Shown here: positions 27,140 to 37,058 of the stretch, one piece after another
Layout: the number at the start of each line of letters is the position of its first letter
How positions within the stretch are numbered: the stretch's first letter is position 1
From: an uncultured Chlamydia sp.
GTDB lineage: Bacteria > Chlamydiota > Chlamydiia > Chlamydiales > Simkaniaceae
Assembly (NCBI GenBank): GCA_946127115.1
Contig: CAMGYI010000001.1
Span: 1,173,288-1,237,287, forward strand
Direction of reading: 5' to 3'
Length of the DNA: 64,000 nt
Translations under genes and position numbers: made by a program
Notes under the pieces: generated by a model
Seen by the model: the letters and a program-made list of their open reading frames with translations, nothing else
The model's database searches: none
What the model was told of the DNA's origin: nothing

Positions 27140-28400
27140 ATGAAGATTGTAATTATAGGTGGTGGGATTATTGGACTTGCCACGGCACATGCCTTAATAG
27201 AAAAGTTTCCGACTTTCCAAGTGACACTTCTTGAAAAGGAATCAACGCTCGCTGCCCATCAAACTGGAAATAATAGCGGGGTGGTCCACTCAGGAATTTA
27301 CTATAAACCAGGATCGCTTAAAGCAAAGAACTGTGTGGACGGAAAGCATAGACTTTTAGAGTTTTGCGATAAACATGCCGTCCCTTATGAGCAATGCAAA
27401 AAAGTTTTAATTGCGACGCAAGAAGAGGAATTTCCAACACTTAGGGAAATCAGAAAGAGGGGGAATGCCAACGGCGTAAAAGTCGAGGAAATTTCACTTA
27501 AAGAACTCAAAGAAATCGAGCCCCATGCCGCAGGCCTTAAAGCCCTTCTTGTTCCAGAATGTCAAATTATCGACTATAAACAGGTCTCTATGGCCCTTGC
27601 AAAAGATTTCGAAAAAAAAAGGTGGAATCATCTGGACAAATGAGCAGGTGGAACAGCTCCATTTTTCTTTTCCCAAGTGGGTTATCGAGACAAATCAAAA
27701 AACTGAGAGGTGCGACTTTGTAATTAATTGCGCAGGTCTCTACTCTGATCGAATTGCCAGGATGGCTCTCCCCAATAAAAAGATCCCCTGTCAAATCCTC
27801 CCCTTCCGAGGGGAATACTACATGCTGAAAAAAAAGTCACTGGTCAGGGGCTTGATCTATCCGGTTCCGAACCCTAAACTTCCTTTCTTGGGAGTGCATT
27901 TGACCCGAATGATTGATGGGAGGGTAGAAGCTGGACCTAATGCTGTTCTTGCAACAGCTCGAGAGGGATATGTAAGATCAAATTTTGTCATGCATGAATT
28001 TGCAGAAACAATATCATACCCTGGTTTTTGGAAGCTCAGTATGAAGTATTGGAAAACAGGACTGTATGAAATCTACCGTTCAATGAGCAAAAAAGCATTC
28101 ACAAAAAGCCTGCAAAGACTTGTTCCTGAAATTCAAGCAGAAGATCTGGTGAAAGGTGGGAGCGGTGTTCGTGCACAAGCTGTTCTCCCTAACGGAAAAT
28201 TGGTTGATGATTTCCTCATTTTTCAAGATGAACATTCAATGCATGTTCTTAATGCACCTTCTCCTGCTGCAACCTCCTCGCTTTCTATTGGACAAAAAAT
28301 TGTTAGCAAGCTAGAGTTTAAGGAATGGTTGCACACACGAAATACAACATTACAAAAAGGCCTCGCAGAAACAGAGCATCCGCTGCAATCCGTTCCTTGA
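27140..28400 (+). pseudogene. lhgO: L-2-hydroxyglutarate oxidase-like FAD protein, frameshifted at an A9 tract
   Basis: FAD-dependent oxidoreductase in two frames. The first part (27140-27643) has the nucleotide-binding 'IIGGGIIGLATA' and 'HQTGNNSGVVHSGIYY', typical of LhgO/glycerol-3-phosphate oxidase relatives. It reads into a stop after 'KDFEKKRW'. The second frame continues 'GGIIWTNEQV' and runs to 28400, with 'NCAGLYSDRIA' and 'GGSGVRAQAV'. Removing one A from the nine at 27612-27620 joins both parts into 419 residues, the normal length of LhgO (about 420). The fault may be slippage-corrected expression, a real mutation or a sequencing error. The 3' end overlaps hemB by 76 bases. Confidence 0.8.
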
Positions 28401-29305
28401 GTGGAGAAACAGTCCTGTGCGCTTCAGACTTGATCGTTCCTTTCTTTATTGTTGAAGGAAGCGGGGTTAGAAAGCCTATTGAATCAATGCCAGGGGTCCA
28501 CCGCCTTTCAATAGATCTGCTGATAAAGGGAGCAGAGATCCTTCACGCCCAAGGAATCCCAGCAATCGCTCTCTTCCCAGCAATCGATCCCCTACTAAGG
28601 GATGAAGAAGGAAGTGAAGGATGGAACCCAGACTCTTTAGTCATGCGAGCGATTCAAACTCTCAAGAAGGAAATTCCTAGTTTGTGTGTAATCGCAGATG
28701 TGGCCCTTGATCCCTTTACATCTCATGGACATGATGGAATTATTAATAATGCTTTAGTCGATAATGACTTAACTTTAGATGCTCTAGTTAAGCAGGCAAT
28801 CTGTTATTCAGAGGCGGGGTGCGATATTGTAGCCCCAAGCGACATGATGGATGGGCGGGTTGGAGTCATTCGAAAAGCTCTAAACGATAAGGTAGGAATT
28901 CTCTCATACACAGCGAAGTATGCTTCGGCATTTTATGGCCCCTTTCGCAGTGCAATTGGAACAAGCCTATCTTTTGGAGATAAAAAAACCTACCAAATGA
29001 ACCCGGCTAATCGACGTGAGGCCGTGCGCGAAGCCCTTCTAGATGAGCAGGAAGGAGCAGATATGCTGATGATTAAGCCTGCTCTGCCCTATCTTGATGT
29101 CCTAAGGGAGATCAAGGAAAAAACCCCTCTCCCTGTTGGAGCTTACCACGTTAGTGGAGAATATGCGATGGTGATGGCAGCAGCTGAAAAGGGTTACCTC
29201 AACGCAGAACAAACTCTTTATGAATCGCTTATTTCCATAAAACGAGCGGGTGCTGACTTTATTTTTACCTATGCTGCACCTCAGGTCCTCGCTTTACTAA
29301 ATTAA
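28325..29305 (+). CDS. hemB: Delta-aminolevulinic acid dehydratase (porphobilinogen synthase)
   Basis: HemB of 326 residues, normal length. It joins two 5-aminolevulinate molecules to porphobilinogen in haem synthesis. The two active-site lysines are visible in 'YTAKYASAFYGPF' and 'MLMIKPALPYLD'. The metal region reads 'DVALDPFTSHGHDG', the Asp-type site of magnesium-dependent enzymes rather than the Cys-rich zinc type. The start at 28325 lies inside the end of lhgO. In Chlamydia the gene is also next to thyX and nqrA (CT633), supporting the chlamydial origin. Confidence 0.95.
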   Translation: MVAHTKYNITKRPRRNRASAAIRSLSGETVLCASDLIVPFFIVEGSGVRKPIESMPGVHRLSIDLLIKGAEILHAQGIPAIALFPAIDPLLRDEEGSEGWNPDSLVMRAIQTLKKEIPSLCVIADVALDPFTSHGHDGIINNALVDNDLTLDALVKQAICYSEAGCDIVAPSDMMDGRVGVIRKALNDKVGILSYTAKYASAFYGPFRSAIGTSLSFGDKKTYQMNPANRREAVREALLDEQEGADMLMIKPALPYLDVLREIKEKTPLPVGAYHVSGEYAMVMAAAEKGYLNAEQTLYESLISIKRAGADFIFTYAAPQVLALLN

Positions 29306-29389
29306 TCATCTGTGACACTATCAAGTAAGGGACTGCGCACTTTCGCTCGCAAAGTCTCTCGTTGATAAAATCAATTGGGGGGAACCATC

Positions 29390-29809
29390 ATGATTGAAAA
29401 TGGGAAGCAAGTGGCTATCGAATATAGTGTGTTTTCAGATGACAACACGCAGATCGATACCAACATAGGGAAGGATCCTCTTGTGTTTCTTTTTGGATCA
29501 CACCAGATTTTGCCTGCACTTGAAGAGGCATTAAGAGGCCTTGAAGTCGGTGATATTAAAGAAGTCATTCTAAATCCAGACAATGCTTATGGAGACATTA
29601 ACCCTCATGCATATAAGAAAGTTGAAACTAAACTGATTCCCGAAGACCTCCGGTTTGAGGGAGCACTCTTGGTTGTTTCTGACAAGCAGTTTGGGGAAAT
29701 GTTGATCCGTATCGACAGCTTGGACGGAGAGCAGATTGTGCTCGATTTTAATCACCCTCTTGCTGGTAAAACACTAAAGTTCGATGTAAAGGTGCTTGAC
29801 ATCTCCTAG
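29390..29809 (+). CDS. FKBP-type peptidyl-prolyl isomerase (SlyD/SlpA-like)
   Basis: Small FKBP of 139 residues. The start at 29390 has GGGGGGA 8 bases upstream. 'PLVFLFGSHQILPALEEAL' and 'GDIKEVILNPDNAYGD' are characteristic of SlyD and SlpA (FkpB), in which an insert-in-flap domain follows the FKBP core. The protein lacks the histidine-rich metal-binding tail of SlyD and ends at the final FKBP strand, as in SlpA. It catalyses proline isomerisation and acts as a chaperone in the cytoplasm. Its last four bases overlap the convergent YjbH-like gene. Confidence 0.85.
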   Translation: MIENGKQVAIEYSVFSDDNTQIDTNIGKDPLVFLFGSHQILPALEEALRGLEVGDIKEVILNPDNAYGDINPHAYKKVETKLIPEDLRFEGALLVVSDKQFGEMLIRIDSLDGEQIVLDFNHPLAGKTLKFDVKVLDIS

Positions 29810-31947
29810 TACAGAGATGACTCTCTCTCTTCTTGCAGTGTTGAATAAAGTCTTTTCCCCGTAGCAGCTCTTGCTCCGGTGTCACGGAGCCAGACCGAGA
29901 GAGCATAAGGGACAAAAGTTCTACTGCTTTTCTTCAAGAAGAAGTCAAGAGGGATCAAAAACATCACCCCCTTATCCCGATAACGACTCTGATTTACAAT
30001 ATCATAGGCACTTGTCATTGCATACCAAACAGCAAAGCGGAAGCCGCTAGGAAAGTAGCGCCCCAATTCAAAACGCACCCCAACGTCGCGAGCTAAAAAC
30101 TTTCCAACACTCACCTTCAAATCGATCTGCAACGGTTTGACATCATAATACAGATCGAGAAAGTATTGAAACCCAATAAAATGAACAAATTCAGAAATAA
30201 ACCCGTTAAACTTCCTAATCTTAGTTGTAAACCCGATCCCATGATCATTCCGCTTGAGAACTCCTGCAGCCTCAATCCCAATCGCCCAACTTGAGTCTAC
30301 GGGATAATAGAGAACCTCACCGGCAAGCCCTCCATAGGCAGGCTCGAAATATCCTGTTGAAACGCGCCCATACCACCCCTTATTGACATAAAATCCTCGT
30401 TGAATGTAGGCCTGCTCAAGTGCTACTGAATTTGTTTGAAAGTACTTCACGCTATCGGATCGGACATTGAGGATTTGGGAAGGGTTGAGCATATCCATAT
30501 CTCCCACGTCTGAAATGCTTGACTTGATATTGTAGGCACCTTGAATCTTATAGTAAAATTGATCAAAAAGCCATCCCTCGGGCCCCGCAACAATACCAGC
30601 ACTATATTTAAACTTTCCTGTTGCACTTCCAAAGAAGGTTAGAAGGCGGGGGCGGATGGTAAAGGTCCCAATTCCTTTCGATCGATGATATAGAAGCGAT
30701 CCTTCGTATGAGTTAGGAGGTCTTGATGGCTCTCGCATCGTCGATAGAGTTTGAAACTCAAAGTCCCCAATCAGAGCTTCTCTTAATTTCTCAAGATCAA
30801 CCGTGCGGAATCGATACTCATGTGTAGGAATCCCATCAGCTTCAATCACTACGGTTACTGAATCAACATTCGAAGGTGTTAGCGCAGCAAGAACTGACTC
30901 AATTCGATGCTTAAGATCTCGCTCTTCACGGTACCGAATATTGATCATTTTAATCCAAAGAGAGCGTCCATTTTCTTTGTCTGTCATAATGTAAACTTGA
31001 TAGACATTGAGATCTTGTCCTGCAAAAGCAAGAGCAAGTTCACAAGAAAATTCCCTTTCCAAACGAAGATATCCCAAAGGCTGCGTATCAAGAGGAGTCC
31101 GATAAATGGAAGGGTTATCCACTTTAGGAAAGAGTCCTGTTGTATCTCCCAGGTTGTAATTGAGCGACGCTGAAGCAGCCACCTTTTCACCTCGAATAGA
31201 ACTCACGCTAAGCTGCAACGCATCAAAAACAATTGTTGCAAGCCCAATATTCATGCGGGACTTCACTCCTCTTCCTCCAGGGTGTTCATAAAAATGGTTT
31301 TCATAATCAGTTGCATCCCATTCAGCAAGGAGTGTGAGACGATTGATTCCTGGGATCTGACTTTTACGAAAAGGGGTCCATCCAACACCCCCAAACCATC
31401 CTTTTATCCTCCCCTTGCCCCAGCCCACAGTTGCCTCAAAGTTGTAATCAAGAAATTCCTTTGTTGCCACAACATAAAACGCATGAAATCTTTTGGTTCC
31501 ATAAAAATCCTCCATTCCCACTGAAATTTCGGGAAAGTAGGGAAATCCATCTTCCTTCTTAAGCATAGCAACTTTAACATTCGCGCCTCGATCCGTAAAA
31601 TCTCCAAACCCCAGATCACCCATAGCAGGATCCGGAACACCTATATAGGTGGTATAATTCACCCCAAACTCTAGACGCTCAAGTGCTTGGATAGTAGCAG
31701 CATAGTTTCTGTATGGCGGTACATAAGCAAACCCTACCGCAGTGGCCCCTACTTCATTCATTCGGGCAGAAGGCATCGAAAAATACCCTCCCATCAAGGA
31801 ATAATTATAATGATACGGGAGGTGATCATTAATTTCCTGATTGACCTCCTTAATCAGACTAAGGTCTCTAAATAGAAGAGAGAGTTCCTCTTCAGCAAAA
31901 AGAGAGAGTGTGAAGAGAATGAAAAGAAGACAGTATAAACCTTTCAA
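29806..31947 (-). CDS. YjbH-like outer-membrane protein
   Basis: Protein of 713 residues with a signal peptide (residues 1-18, hydrophobic 'LYCLLFILFTLSLFA'). Early in the mature part 'GYFSMPSARMNEVG' and 'AYVPPYRNYAA' match the YjbH family, large beta-barrel proteins linked to exopolysaccharide export in proteobacteria. The rest is rich in alternating aromatic residues, fitting beta-strands. It may serve export of the glycan encoded earlier in the window, though it is not in that operon. It is convergent with the FKBP gene, and the 142-base region upstream is A/T-rich and free of genes. Confidence 0.75.
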   Translation of the reverse strand: MKGLYCLLFILFTLSLFAEEELSLLFRDLSLIKEVNQEINDHLPYHYNYSLMGGYFSMPSARMNEVGATAVGFAYVPPYRNYAATIQALERLEFGVNYTTYIGVPDPAMGDLGFGDFTDRGANVKVAMLKKEDGFPYFPEISVGMEDFYGTKRFHAFYVVATKEFLDYNFEATVGWGKGRIKGWFGGVGWTPFRKSQIPGINRLTLLAEWDATDYENHFYEHPGGRGVKSRMNIGLATIVFDALQLSVSSIRGEKVAASASLNYNLGDTTGLFPKVDNPSIYRTPLDTQPLGYLRLEREFSCELALAFAGQDLNVYQVYIMTDKENGRSLWIKMINIRYREERDLKHRIESVLAALTPSNVDSVTVVIEADGIPTHEYRFRTVDLEKLREALIGDFEFQTLSTMREPSRPPNSYEGSLLYHRSKGIGTFTIRPRLLTFFGSATGKFKYSAGIVAGPEGWLFDQFYYKIQGAYNIKSSISDVGDMDMLNPSQILNVRSDSVKYFQTNSVALEQAYIQRGFYVNKGWYGRVSTGYFEPAYGGLAGEVLYYPVDSSWAIGIEAAGVLKRNDHGIGFTTKIRKFNGFISEFVHFIGFQYFLDLYYDVKPLQIDLKVSVGKFLARDVGVRFELGRYFPSGFRFAVWYAMTSAYDIVNQSRYRDKGVMFLIPLDFFLKKSSRTFVPYALSVWLRDTGARAATGKRLYSTLQEERESSLY

Positions 31948-32089
31948 AGTAAAAAAACATGTTGGGTTAAAAGTTATTTAATTTCGCAATTATTGAAGAT
32001 AAAATCAAGATTAATGTGACTTGACAAGAAATATTTTTAATGCTTTAGTAAATTATCCTTTTTCATTATAATCCAGCAATTAATTATAG

Positions 32090-32317
32090 ATGAAAAATTT
32101 TAGAAAGAAAATACAAAAAATTTTAGGTATTATTATGGAAATTAACAGTAATGTTGAAATCAACGAAATTGATCAAGCCACTCTTCTAAAAATGACAATA
32201 AGCGATAAAGATGAAGAAGACAGAAAAAAACTTTATCTTGAGCACTTAAGAATGATTACTTCAGAAGCAATCAAATCTCAAGAAATAGAAATTCAAAAGT
32301 TTTTTTCGGATATTTAA
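32090..32317 (+). CDS. Small hypothetical protein
   Basis: Frame of 75 codons. Met16 ('MEINSNVEIN') may be the true start, giving 60 residues, since the first 15 codons are A/T-rich and without a good ribosome site. The protein is acidic and mostly helical, ending '...EIQKFFSDI'. I know no family. In Chlamydia a small gene of unknown function (CT635) sits beside nqrA, so this could be its counterpart, but no sequence similarity can be shown here. Its end meets the end of nqrA. Confidence 0.4.
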   Translation: MKNFRKKIQKILGIIMEINSNVEINEIDQATLLKMTISDKDEEDRKKLYLEHLRMITSEAIKSQEIEIQKFFSDI

Positions 32318-32320
32318 AGT

Positions 32321-33595
32321 CTAATCGTCAAGGTATTGCGCAGCATAAGCATTCAGCCCTTCCTTCACAACCTCTATCATCTCAACCTTTGAGGGACAGA
32401 CGTAAGTTGGAAGGGCAAAATCTTCTGGATGAACACCCAATAAACCCAAAGCCTCTCCCTTTTCATACTCTTCCGTCAAAAGCATTTTTACAAGCACCAT
32501 CGTTTCAATGGGAAGGGGCATAACACGATCATAAATGGCCCCATCAATAAAGGCTCTTTCTTCTCCATGCATACGTGTAGAAAGCATTGCTGTCTTCTGC
32601 CGAAATAAGTAGGCTTTAGAAGCAGTATATCCCCTGCGATTGAGTTTTAAAAAATGAAGAAACTCCCGCTTTTCCTCGGGCTCTGGAATGGTGCAAACAG
32701 TATGATGGTAAAAACCTAGATAACCTCTGAGCCCTACCTCTACTCCCATAAGCGGATCTCCAGAGATGACTCGAGATCCCTCTCCTTCTATAAGACCAGC
32801 AAGAGGCGTCCCTGAATGGACCCTGTAGAATCCTCCATGATCCCCAGCAACACTTATAACCCGCTGCGTATGATAAATCTCTTCGAGCTGCCATCTGCCA
32901 ATAGCAATGACATCCATAATATTGAGCGTCCATATGACTTGATCATTCATTGTAATAGGGTGGATCGCAGCAATGTGAACCGAATGGTTGCCGATAGGGT
33001 GAGGGCCTGAGGCAGTATGCATTTCTGCATCAAAATTAGAGAATACGCTACTTCCCTCCCTACAAACTAAGTGAACAGGCGCAAACTCCTTAAGCTTTTT
33101 GATTCCTGCTCTAAAGAAATCTTCGTACCCTTCAACTTGGAGCTCCGGAGATGGAGCAAAGGGGGCCGATTCAATTGCCTTTACGAAGATTGCTTCAGGT
33201 TTTCGATCGGGGTGCGCAATGCGGAGTCCTGGACGCATCCGGATATGTGGAGCAAGCCCTGCCTCGAACAACGTTTCTTTTTTTCCTTCAAAAGAGGTCT
33301 GCTTATGATCAGTTTCAATAACAATAGACAGGAGTCGACGTTTTACTCCCCTGATGACTTCTTTAATTATCCCAGATGCGGGGGAGACAAAAAGACGCTC
33401 AGGACACTTCTTATCATAGGCAAGAGGTTCCCCAACCTTGACAGATTCCCCCCCTTTTTTAATCAGCTTGAAAAGAGTTGTTTCAAAAGAGCTGAGATCA
33501 AGGGCTAAGCGATTGGGAAAAGGAATAGATTGGATTTCTCCTGTTGGTTCCCCGGAAAGAGGAATGTTTAAACCATTTTTAATTTTGATCTTCAT
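32321..33595 (-). CDS. nqrA: Na+-translocating NADH:quinone reductase subunit A
   Basis: NqrA of 424 residues. It begins 'MKIKIKNGLNIPLSGEP', the family's hallmark N-terminus, followed by a biotin-lipoyl-like sandwich domain ('VSPASGIIKEV'). NqrA is the cytoplasmic subunit of the sodium-pumping respiratory complex Nqr. Chlamydiales use Nqr to create a sodium gradient. The other nqr genes are not in this window. The placement between hemB and greA matches CT634. About 20-40 residues shorter than the E. coli/Vibrio form. Confidence 0.92.
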   Translation of the reverse strand: MKIKIKNGLNIPLSGEPTGEIQSIPFPNRLALDLSSFETTLFKLIKKGGESVKVGEPLAYDKKCPERLFVSPASGIIKEVIRGVKRRLLSIVIETDHKQTSFEGKKETLFEAGLAPHIRMRPGLRIAHPDRKPEAIFVKAIESAPFAPSPELQVEGYEDFFRAGIKKLKEFAPVHLVCREGSSVFSNFDAEMHTASGPHPIGNHSVHIAAIHPITMNDQVIWTLNIMDVIAIGRWQLEEIYHTQRVISVAGDHGGFYRVHSGTPLAGLIEGEGSRVISGDPLMGVEVGLRGYLGFYHHTVCTIPEPEEKREFLHFLKLNRRGYTASKAYLFRQKTAMLSTRMHGEERAFIDGAIYDRVMPLPIETMVLVKMLLTEEYEKGEALGLLGVHPEDFALPTYVCPSKVEMIEVVKEGLNAYAAQYLDD

Positions 33596-33783
33596 GTGAA
33601 CCTATCTTAATCGAATCCATCAGTTTCTGCTAATAAAATTTTATAAGTGGTGGCAAAAACTCAAGTTTAACCCAAAAGATCAGGTTTTATTCATCATTTT
33701 ATAGGCAGTACGAGTTCTGAATTGAAGTTAATTAGCCAAATTTTTATACTCTTTCTCAACAGCAGTGAAAAGGATCCCCGTTT

Positions 33784-35958
33784 ATGTCGATGAGTTATTT
33801 AGATCAATTTCAGAAACACCTTGGAAATCATGACTACCCTTCTTTTCTTACGCTCTGGGAAGAATATTGCATGGGAGATGAGATTGACGGTGAGGAGCTT
33901 AAACGCACCCTCATAAGTGTGAAAAATTCTGAGCTTGCCGCCCCTTTTGGGCGCCATGTTGAAAAGGCAGTACACCTTTGGGACACAATCAAAGAAACCG
34001 ATCTAGGGCATGAAGTCATTAAACTGATTTTCGATCTTCAAATAACAGACACACCAGAACTTGGAAACCTTGCTTTTGAGTACCTCAAACAACGCAACTC
34101 TGAAGACTCTTATTTTAACGACAAGATCCGCCTTATCGGTCTGCGCGATATGAAAACTTTTCAAGGTGCCATCAGCAATTATGAACTCTTAACGCATATG
34201 AAGAAAGGTAACTTCGTATTCCACACTGGTGGATGGGGCGTTGGAGAGATCATGGATCTTTCTTTTTTAAGAGAACAACTCTCAATCGAATTTGATTATG
34301 TTGGAGGAACAAAAGACCTTTCATTTACCAATGCATTTAAAACCCTCCTTCCCATCCCTGATGAGCACTTTCTTGCTCTTCGTTTTGGAAATCCTGATGA
34401 GCTCGAAGAACGCTTAAAGAAAAATCCAGTTGAGGTCATTCATTGTATGCTTCGGGATTTGGGGCCATCGACAACAGGAGAAATTAAGGATGAGCTATGC
34501 GAACTCGTGATCCCCGTAGAAGAATGGGCACGTTGGTGGCAGACCGCTCGAGCTAAGATCAAAAAAGATACAATGATTGAAACTCCCGAGGACATTCGAA
34601 AGCCCTTTAAGCTTCGAGAAACTGAGGTGCCGCATGAAGATCGTCTTCAAAAAGCTCTAGAAAAAAAACCCGATACTACAACTCTTATTCAAATGGTTTA
34701 CTCTTTCCTTCGGGATTTTCCTCAAACAATCAAGAATGAGGAATTCCGAAAAAACTTAGAAGATAAACTCAAAGAAGCTCTGTCTACTGCAGAAATTTCT
34801 GATGCCCAAGAGCTTCAGCTTCACTTTTTTATGGAAGACTTGAGTGACGGAAAAACCTACGCCCCAACCAAAGAGCTCATTACACGCTTTACCTCTCCAG
34901 AGGACGTTATCAAAGATATTGAAATCATCGCCTTTAAGAAACGAGCCCTTCTGGAAATCCGCAAACTACGCGAAGACTGGCCTACATACTTTCTAAATCT
35001 TCTACTGATGGTCGATCAAAACCCATTAAGAGACTATATCCTGCTTGAACTCCTGAAGGTGAAAAAAGAAGCTGAGGTTACAGTAAAACTTCAGGAACTT
35101 CTTGCTTTCCCCACTCGCTACCCTCAGGTGCTCCTATGGTATTTCCAGAAGATTATGAAAAGCTCTGCTCTTCCCCTATCAGATCAGGAAGGAAAAAACT
35201 TCTTTTTTGAAGCTCTTTTGATTCTGCTTAGCAGCCTAGAGCAGTCCACAAGCTATCGAGATTTGATTAAAAAAACCCTAACATTTTTAACTACCCAGCG
35301 GTATACCAACGTCCGAAAAATCTACAAGAACGCCTCGAAAGAAGCTGTTCAAGAGTTTCTCCTTCTAGCAACAAAATGCCAGAGCTTTACTGACCATGAC
35401 ATTAAAATTTTCCATTCCCTTGCTGAAGTCGTTCATCCCTCCCTTGCAAAACTTGGGAAGAAATATGATACAGATACACATGAAGAGGACAATGTCATTT
35501 GGACAACGCAAGAGGGGTACCGAAGAATCAAAGAACGGATCAAGGCTATTTCCACTTCAGAAACAGTGGATAATGCTAAAGAAATTCAAGCCGCCCGTGC
35601 ACTTGGAGACCTAAGAGAGAACGCTGAATTTAAAGCAGCCCTAGAAAGGCGAGACCGTCTTCAAAGTGAACTCCGCACTCTTTCAGAACAATTTAACCGC
35701 GCACGAATTTTCACAACCAATGATGTGACAACCAATGAAGTAGGTGTAGGTGTTGTAATTGATTGTAAAAGTGATGAAGGAGAAAAAGTCTCCTACACAC
35801 TGTTAGGCCCTTGGGAAGCGGATCCCGATAAATACATCCTTTCTTTCGAATCAAAACTAGCACAAAGTCTTATGGGGAAAAAAACAGGCGATAAAGTATC
35901 AGTCAAGGGAAAGACATTTACGATCTCTCACTTGAGAAATTATTTCGAAACGCTCTAA
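33784..35958 (+). CDS. greA: Transcript cleavage factor GreA with long N-terminal extension
   Basis: Protein of 724 residues. The C-terminal ~155 residues are a complete GreA: the coiled coil with 'GDLRENAEFKAA' (acidic tip residues) and a C-terminal FKBP-like domain ending 'SVKGKTFTISHL'. GreA rescues backtracked RNA polymerase. The ~560-residue N-terminal part is helical, with no motifs I can name. This long form is known from Chlamydia (CT636, about 715 residues). The ribosome site GGATC lies 5-9 bases upstream of the ATG. An rdgB gene follows after 12 bases. Confidence 0.93.
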   Translation: MSMSYLDQFQKHLGNHDYPSFLTLWEEYCMGDEIDGEELKRTLISVKNSELAAPFGRHVEKAVHLWDTIKETDLGHEVIKLIFDLQITDTPELGNLAFEYLKQRNSEDSYFNDKIRLIGLRDMKTFQGAISNYELLTHMKKGNFVFHTGGWGVGEIMDLSFLREQLSIEFDYVGGTKDLSFTNAFKTLLPIPDEHFLALRFGNPDELEERLKKNPVEVIHCMLRDLGPSTTGEIKDELCELVIPVEEWARWWQTARAKIKKDTMIETPEDIRKPFKLRETEVPHEDRLQKALEKKPDTTTLIQMVYSFLRDFPQTIKNEEFRKNLEDKLKEALSTAEISDAQELQLHFFMEDLSDGKTYAPTKELITRFTSPEDVIKDIEIIAFKKRALLEIRKLREDWPTYFLNLLLMVDQNPLRDYILLELLKVKKEAEVTVKLQELLAFPTRYPQVLLWYFQKIMKSSALPLSDQEGKNFFFEALLILLSSLEQSTSYRDLIKKTLTFLTTQRYTNVRKIYKNASKEAVQEFLLLATKCQSFTDHDIKIFHSLAEVVHPSLAKLGKKYDTDTHEEDNVIWTTQEGYRRIKERIKAISTSETVDNAKEIQAARALGDLRENAEFKAALERRDRLQSELRTLSEQFNRARIFTTNDVTTNEVGVGVVIDCKSDEGEKVSYTLLGPWEADPDKYILSFESKLAQSLMGKKTGDKVSVKGKTFTISHLRNYFETL

Positions 35959-35970
35959 TATTGGATCATT

Positions 35971-36570
35971 ATGGAAATTGTCATTGCTTCTCAAAACCTC
36001 CACAAGGTCCGCGAGATTCGGGCTATCTTAAAACCTGAGTATCCTTTTGACTATCTTTCATTGCTTGATTTTCCCGAATACCAACCCCCTGAAGAATCTG
36101 GTAAAACGTTTGAAGAAAATGCTTTCACAAAAGCAACACACGCAGCAAATACACTGAAACGCTGGGTTATTGCAGAAGATTCTGGCCTTGTCGTTCCAGC
36201 CCTGAAAGGTCAACCAGGTGTACACAGCGCCAGATATGCGGGAGACACTGCCAGCGACAAAGAAAACCGAGTCAAATTAGTTAAGGCTCTTGACCCTATC
36301 CCAGAAAATGAGCGGATAGGGTATTACTTTTGTGCCTTAGCTCTTGCCTCACCCGATGGCATTCAAATGCAAGTCAAAGGGTCTTGTGAAGGCTCCCTTC
36401 TTTTAAAACCCCGCGGCAGCCAAGGGTTTGGATACGATCCTCTTTTCCTGAAGTATGACTACAATAAGACTTTTGCGGAAATGGACGAGGAAACAAAGAA
36501 CCGAATCTCTCACCGCCGAAAAGCACTTGACAAACTCGCTTTCGCTCTTAATAACCTTTCGAAGATGTAA
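35971..36570 (+). CDS. rdgB: dITP/XTP pyrophosphatase (RdgB/HAM1 family)
   Basis: RdgB of 199 residues, normal length. It hydrolyses non-standard purine nucleotides (dITP, XTP) to keep them out of DNA. 'IASQNLHKVREI' (SxNxxKxxEI motif), 'FEENAFTKA', 'EDSGLVVPALKGQPGV', 'GSQGFGYDPLF' and 'ISHRRKAL' are the family motifs in order. It stands 12 bases behind greA and 2 bases ahead of the YacP-like gene, in an apparent operon. Confidence 0.95.
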   Translation: MEIVIASQNLHKVREIRAILKPEYPFDYLSLLDFPEYQPPEESGKTFEENAFTKATHAANTLKRWVIAEDSGLVVPALKGQPGVHSARYAGDTASDKENRVKLVKALDPIPENERIGYYFCALALASPDGIQMQVKGSCEGSLLLKPRGSQGFGYDPLFLKYDYNKTFAEMDEETKNRISHRRKALDKLAFALNNLSKM

Positions 36571-36572
36571 AA

Positions 36573-37058
36573 TTGCGATATCTCATTGACGGCTACAATC
36601 TCTTTTTTAAACTTGAAGACGAGATCCTTCCTTTGGAAGAAAAACGGGAGAAGTTCATCTCTCTTCTCGATGAAGAGGTCGGAGATCTGAGGCTTCAAGT
36701 CCTTCTTATTTTTGATAGCCATAGGAAAAATGCTGAAGATTTCGCCTCAAAACGAAAGTTAAAAAATCTTGAAGTTTCTTTTTCTCCAAGAAACCTTTCT
36801 GCAGACCACTATATTTTAGAACTTCTTGAATGGGATGCGAAAAATACGACCCTTGTCACTTCAGATAAAAAACTCGCAATGGAAGCAACCCATCATGGAG
36901 CAAAAATAGAGTCAATTGAAGGCTTTGTTCAATTTATTTTGCGGCTACGTAAGAAAAAAAACTCTGCGGCTAAACCAGAATTGAAAGAAACCGATGCCAA
37001 TATTAAGCGTTATCTTGATGCATTTGAAAAAAACGACGAACAGTCAGAGAAGTTCTGA
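36573..37058 (+). CDS. YacP-like NYN-domain nuclease
   Basis: Protein of 161 residues. It starts with TTG at 36573, two bases after the rdgB stop; the core motif 'LIDGYNLFF' follows at once, so no later start is possible. 'IFDSHRK' and 'TLVTSDKKLA' supply the acidic residues of the PIN-like active site. The family includes YacP/Rae1, a ribosome-associated mRNA endonuclease in Bacillus subtilis. The C-terminal 30 residues are charged. The 3' end overlaps the convergent NlpC/P60 gene by 56 bases. Confidence 0.8.
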   Translation: MRYLIDGYNLFFKLEDEILPLEEKREKFISLLDEEVGDLRLQVLLIFDSHRKNAEDFASKRKLKNLEVSFSPRNLSADHYILELLEWDAKNTTLVTSDKKLAMEATHHGAKIESIEGFVQFILRLRKKKNSAAKPELKETDANIKRYLDAFEKNDEQSEKF

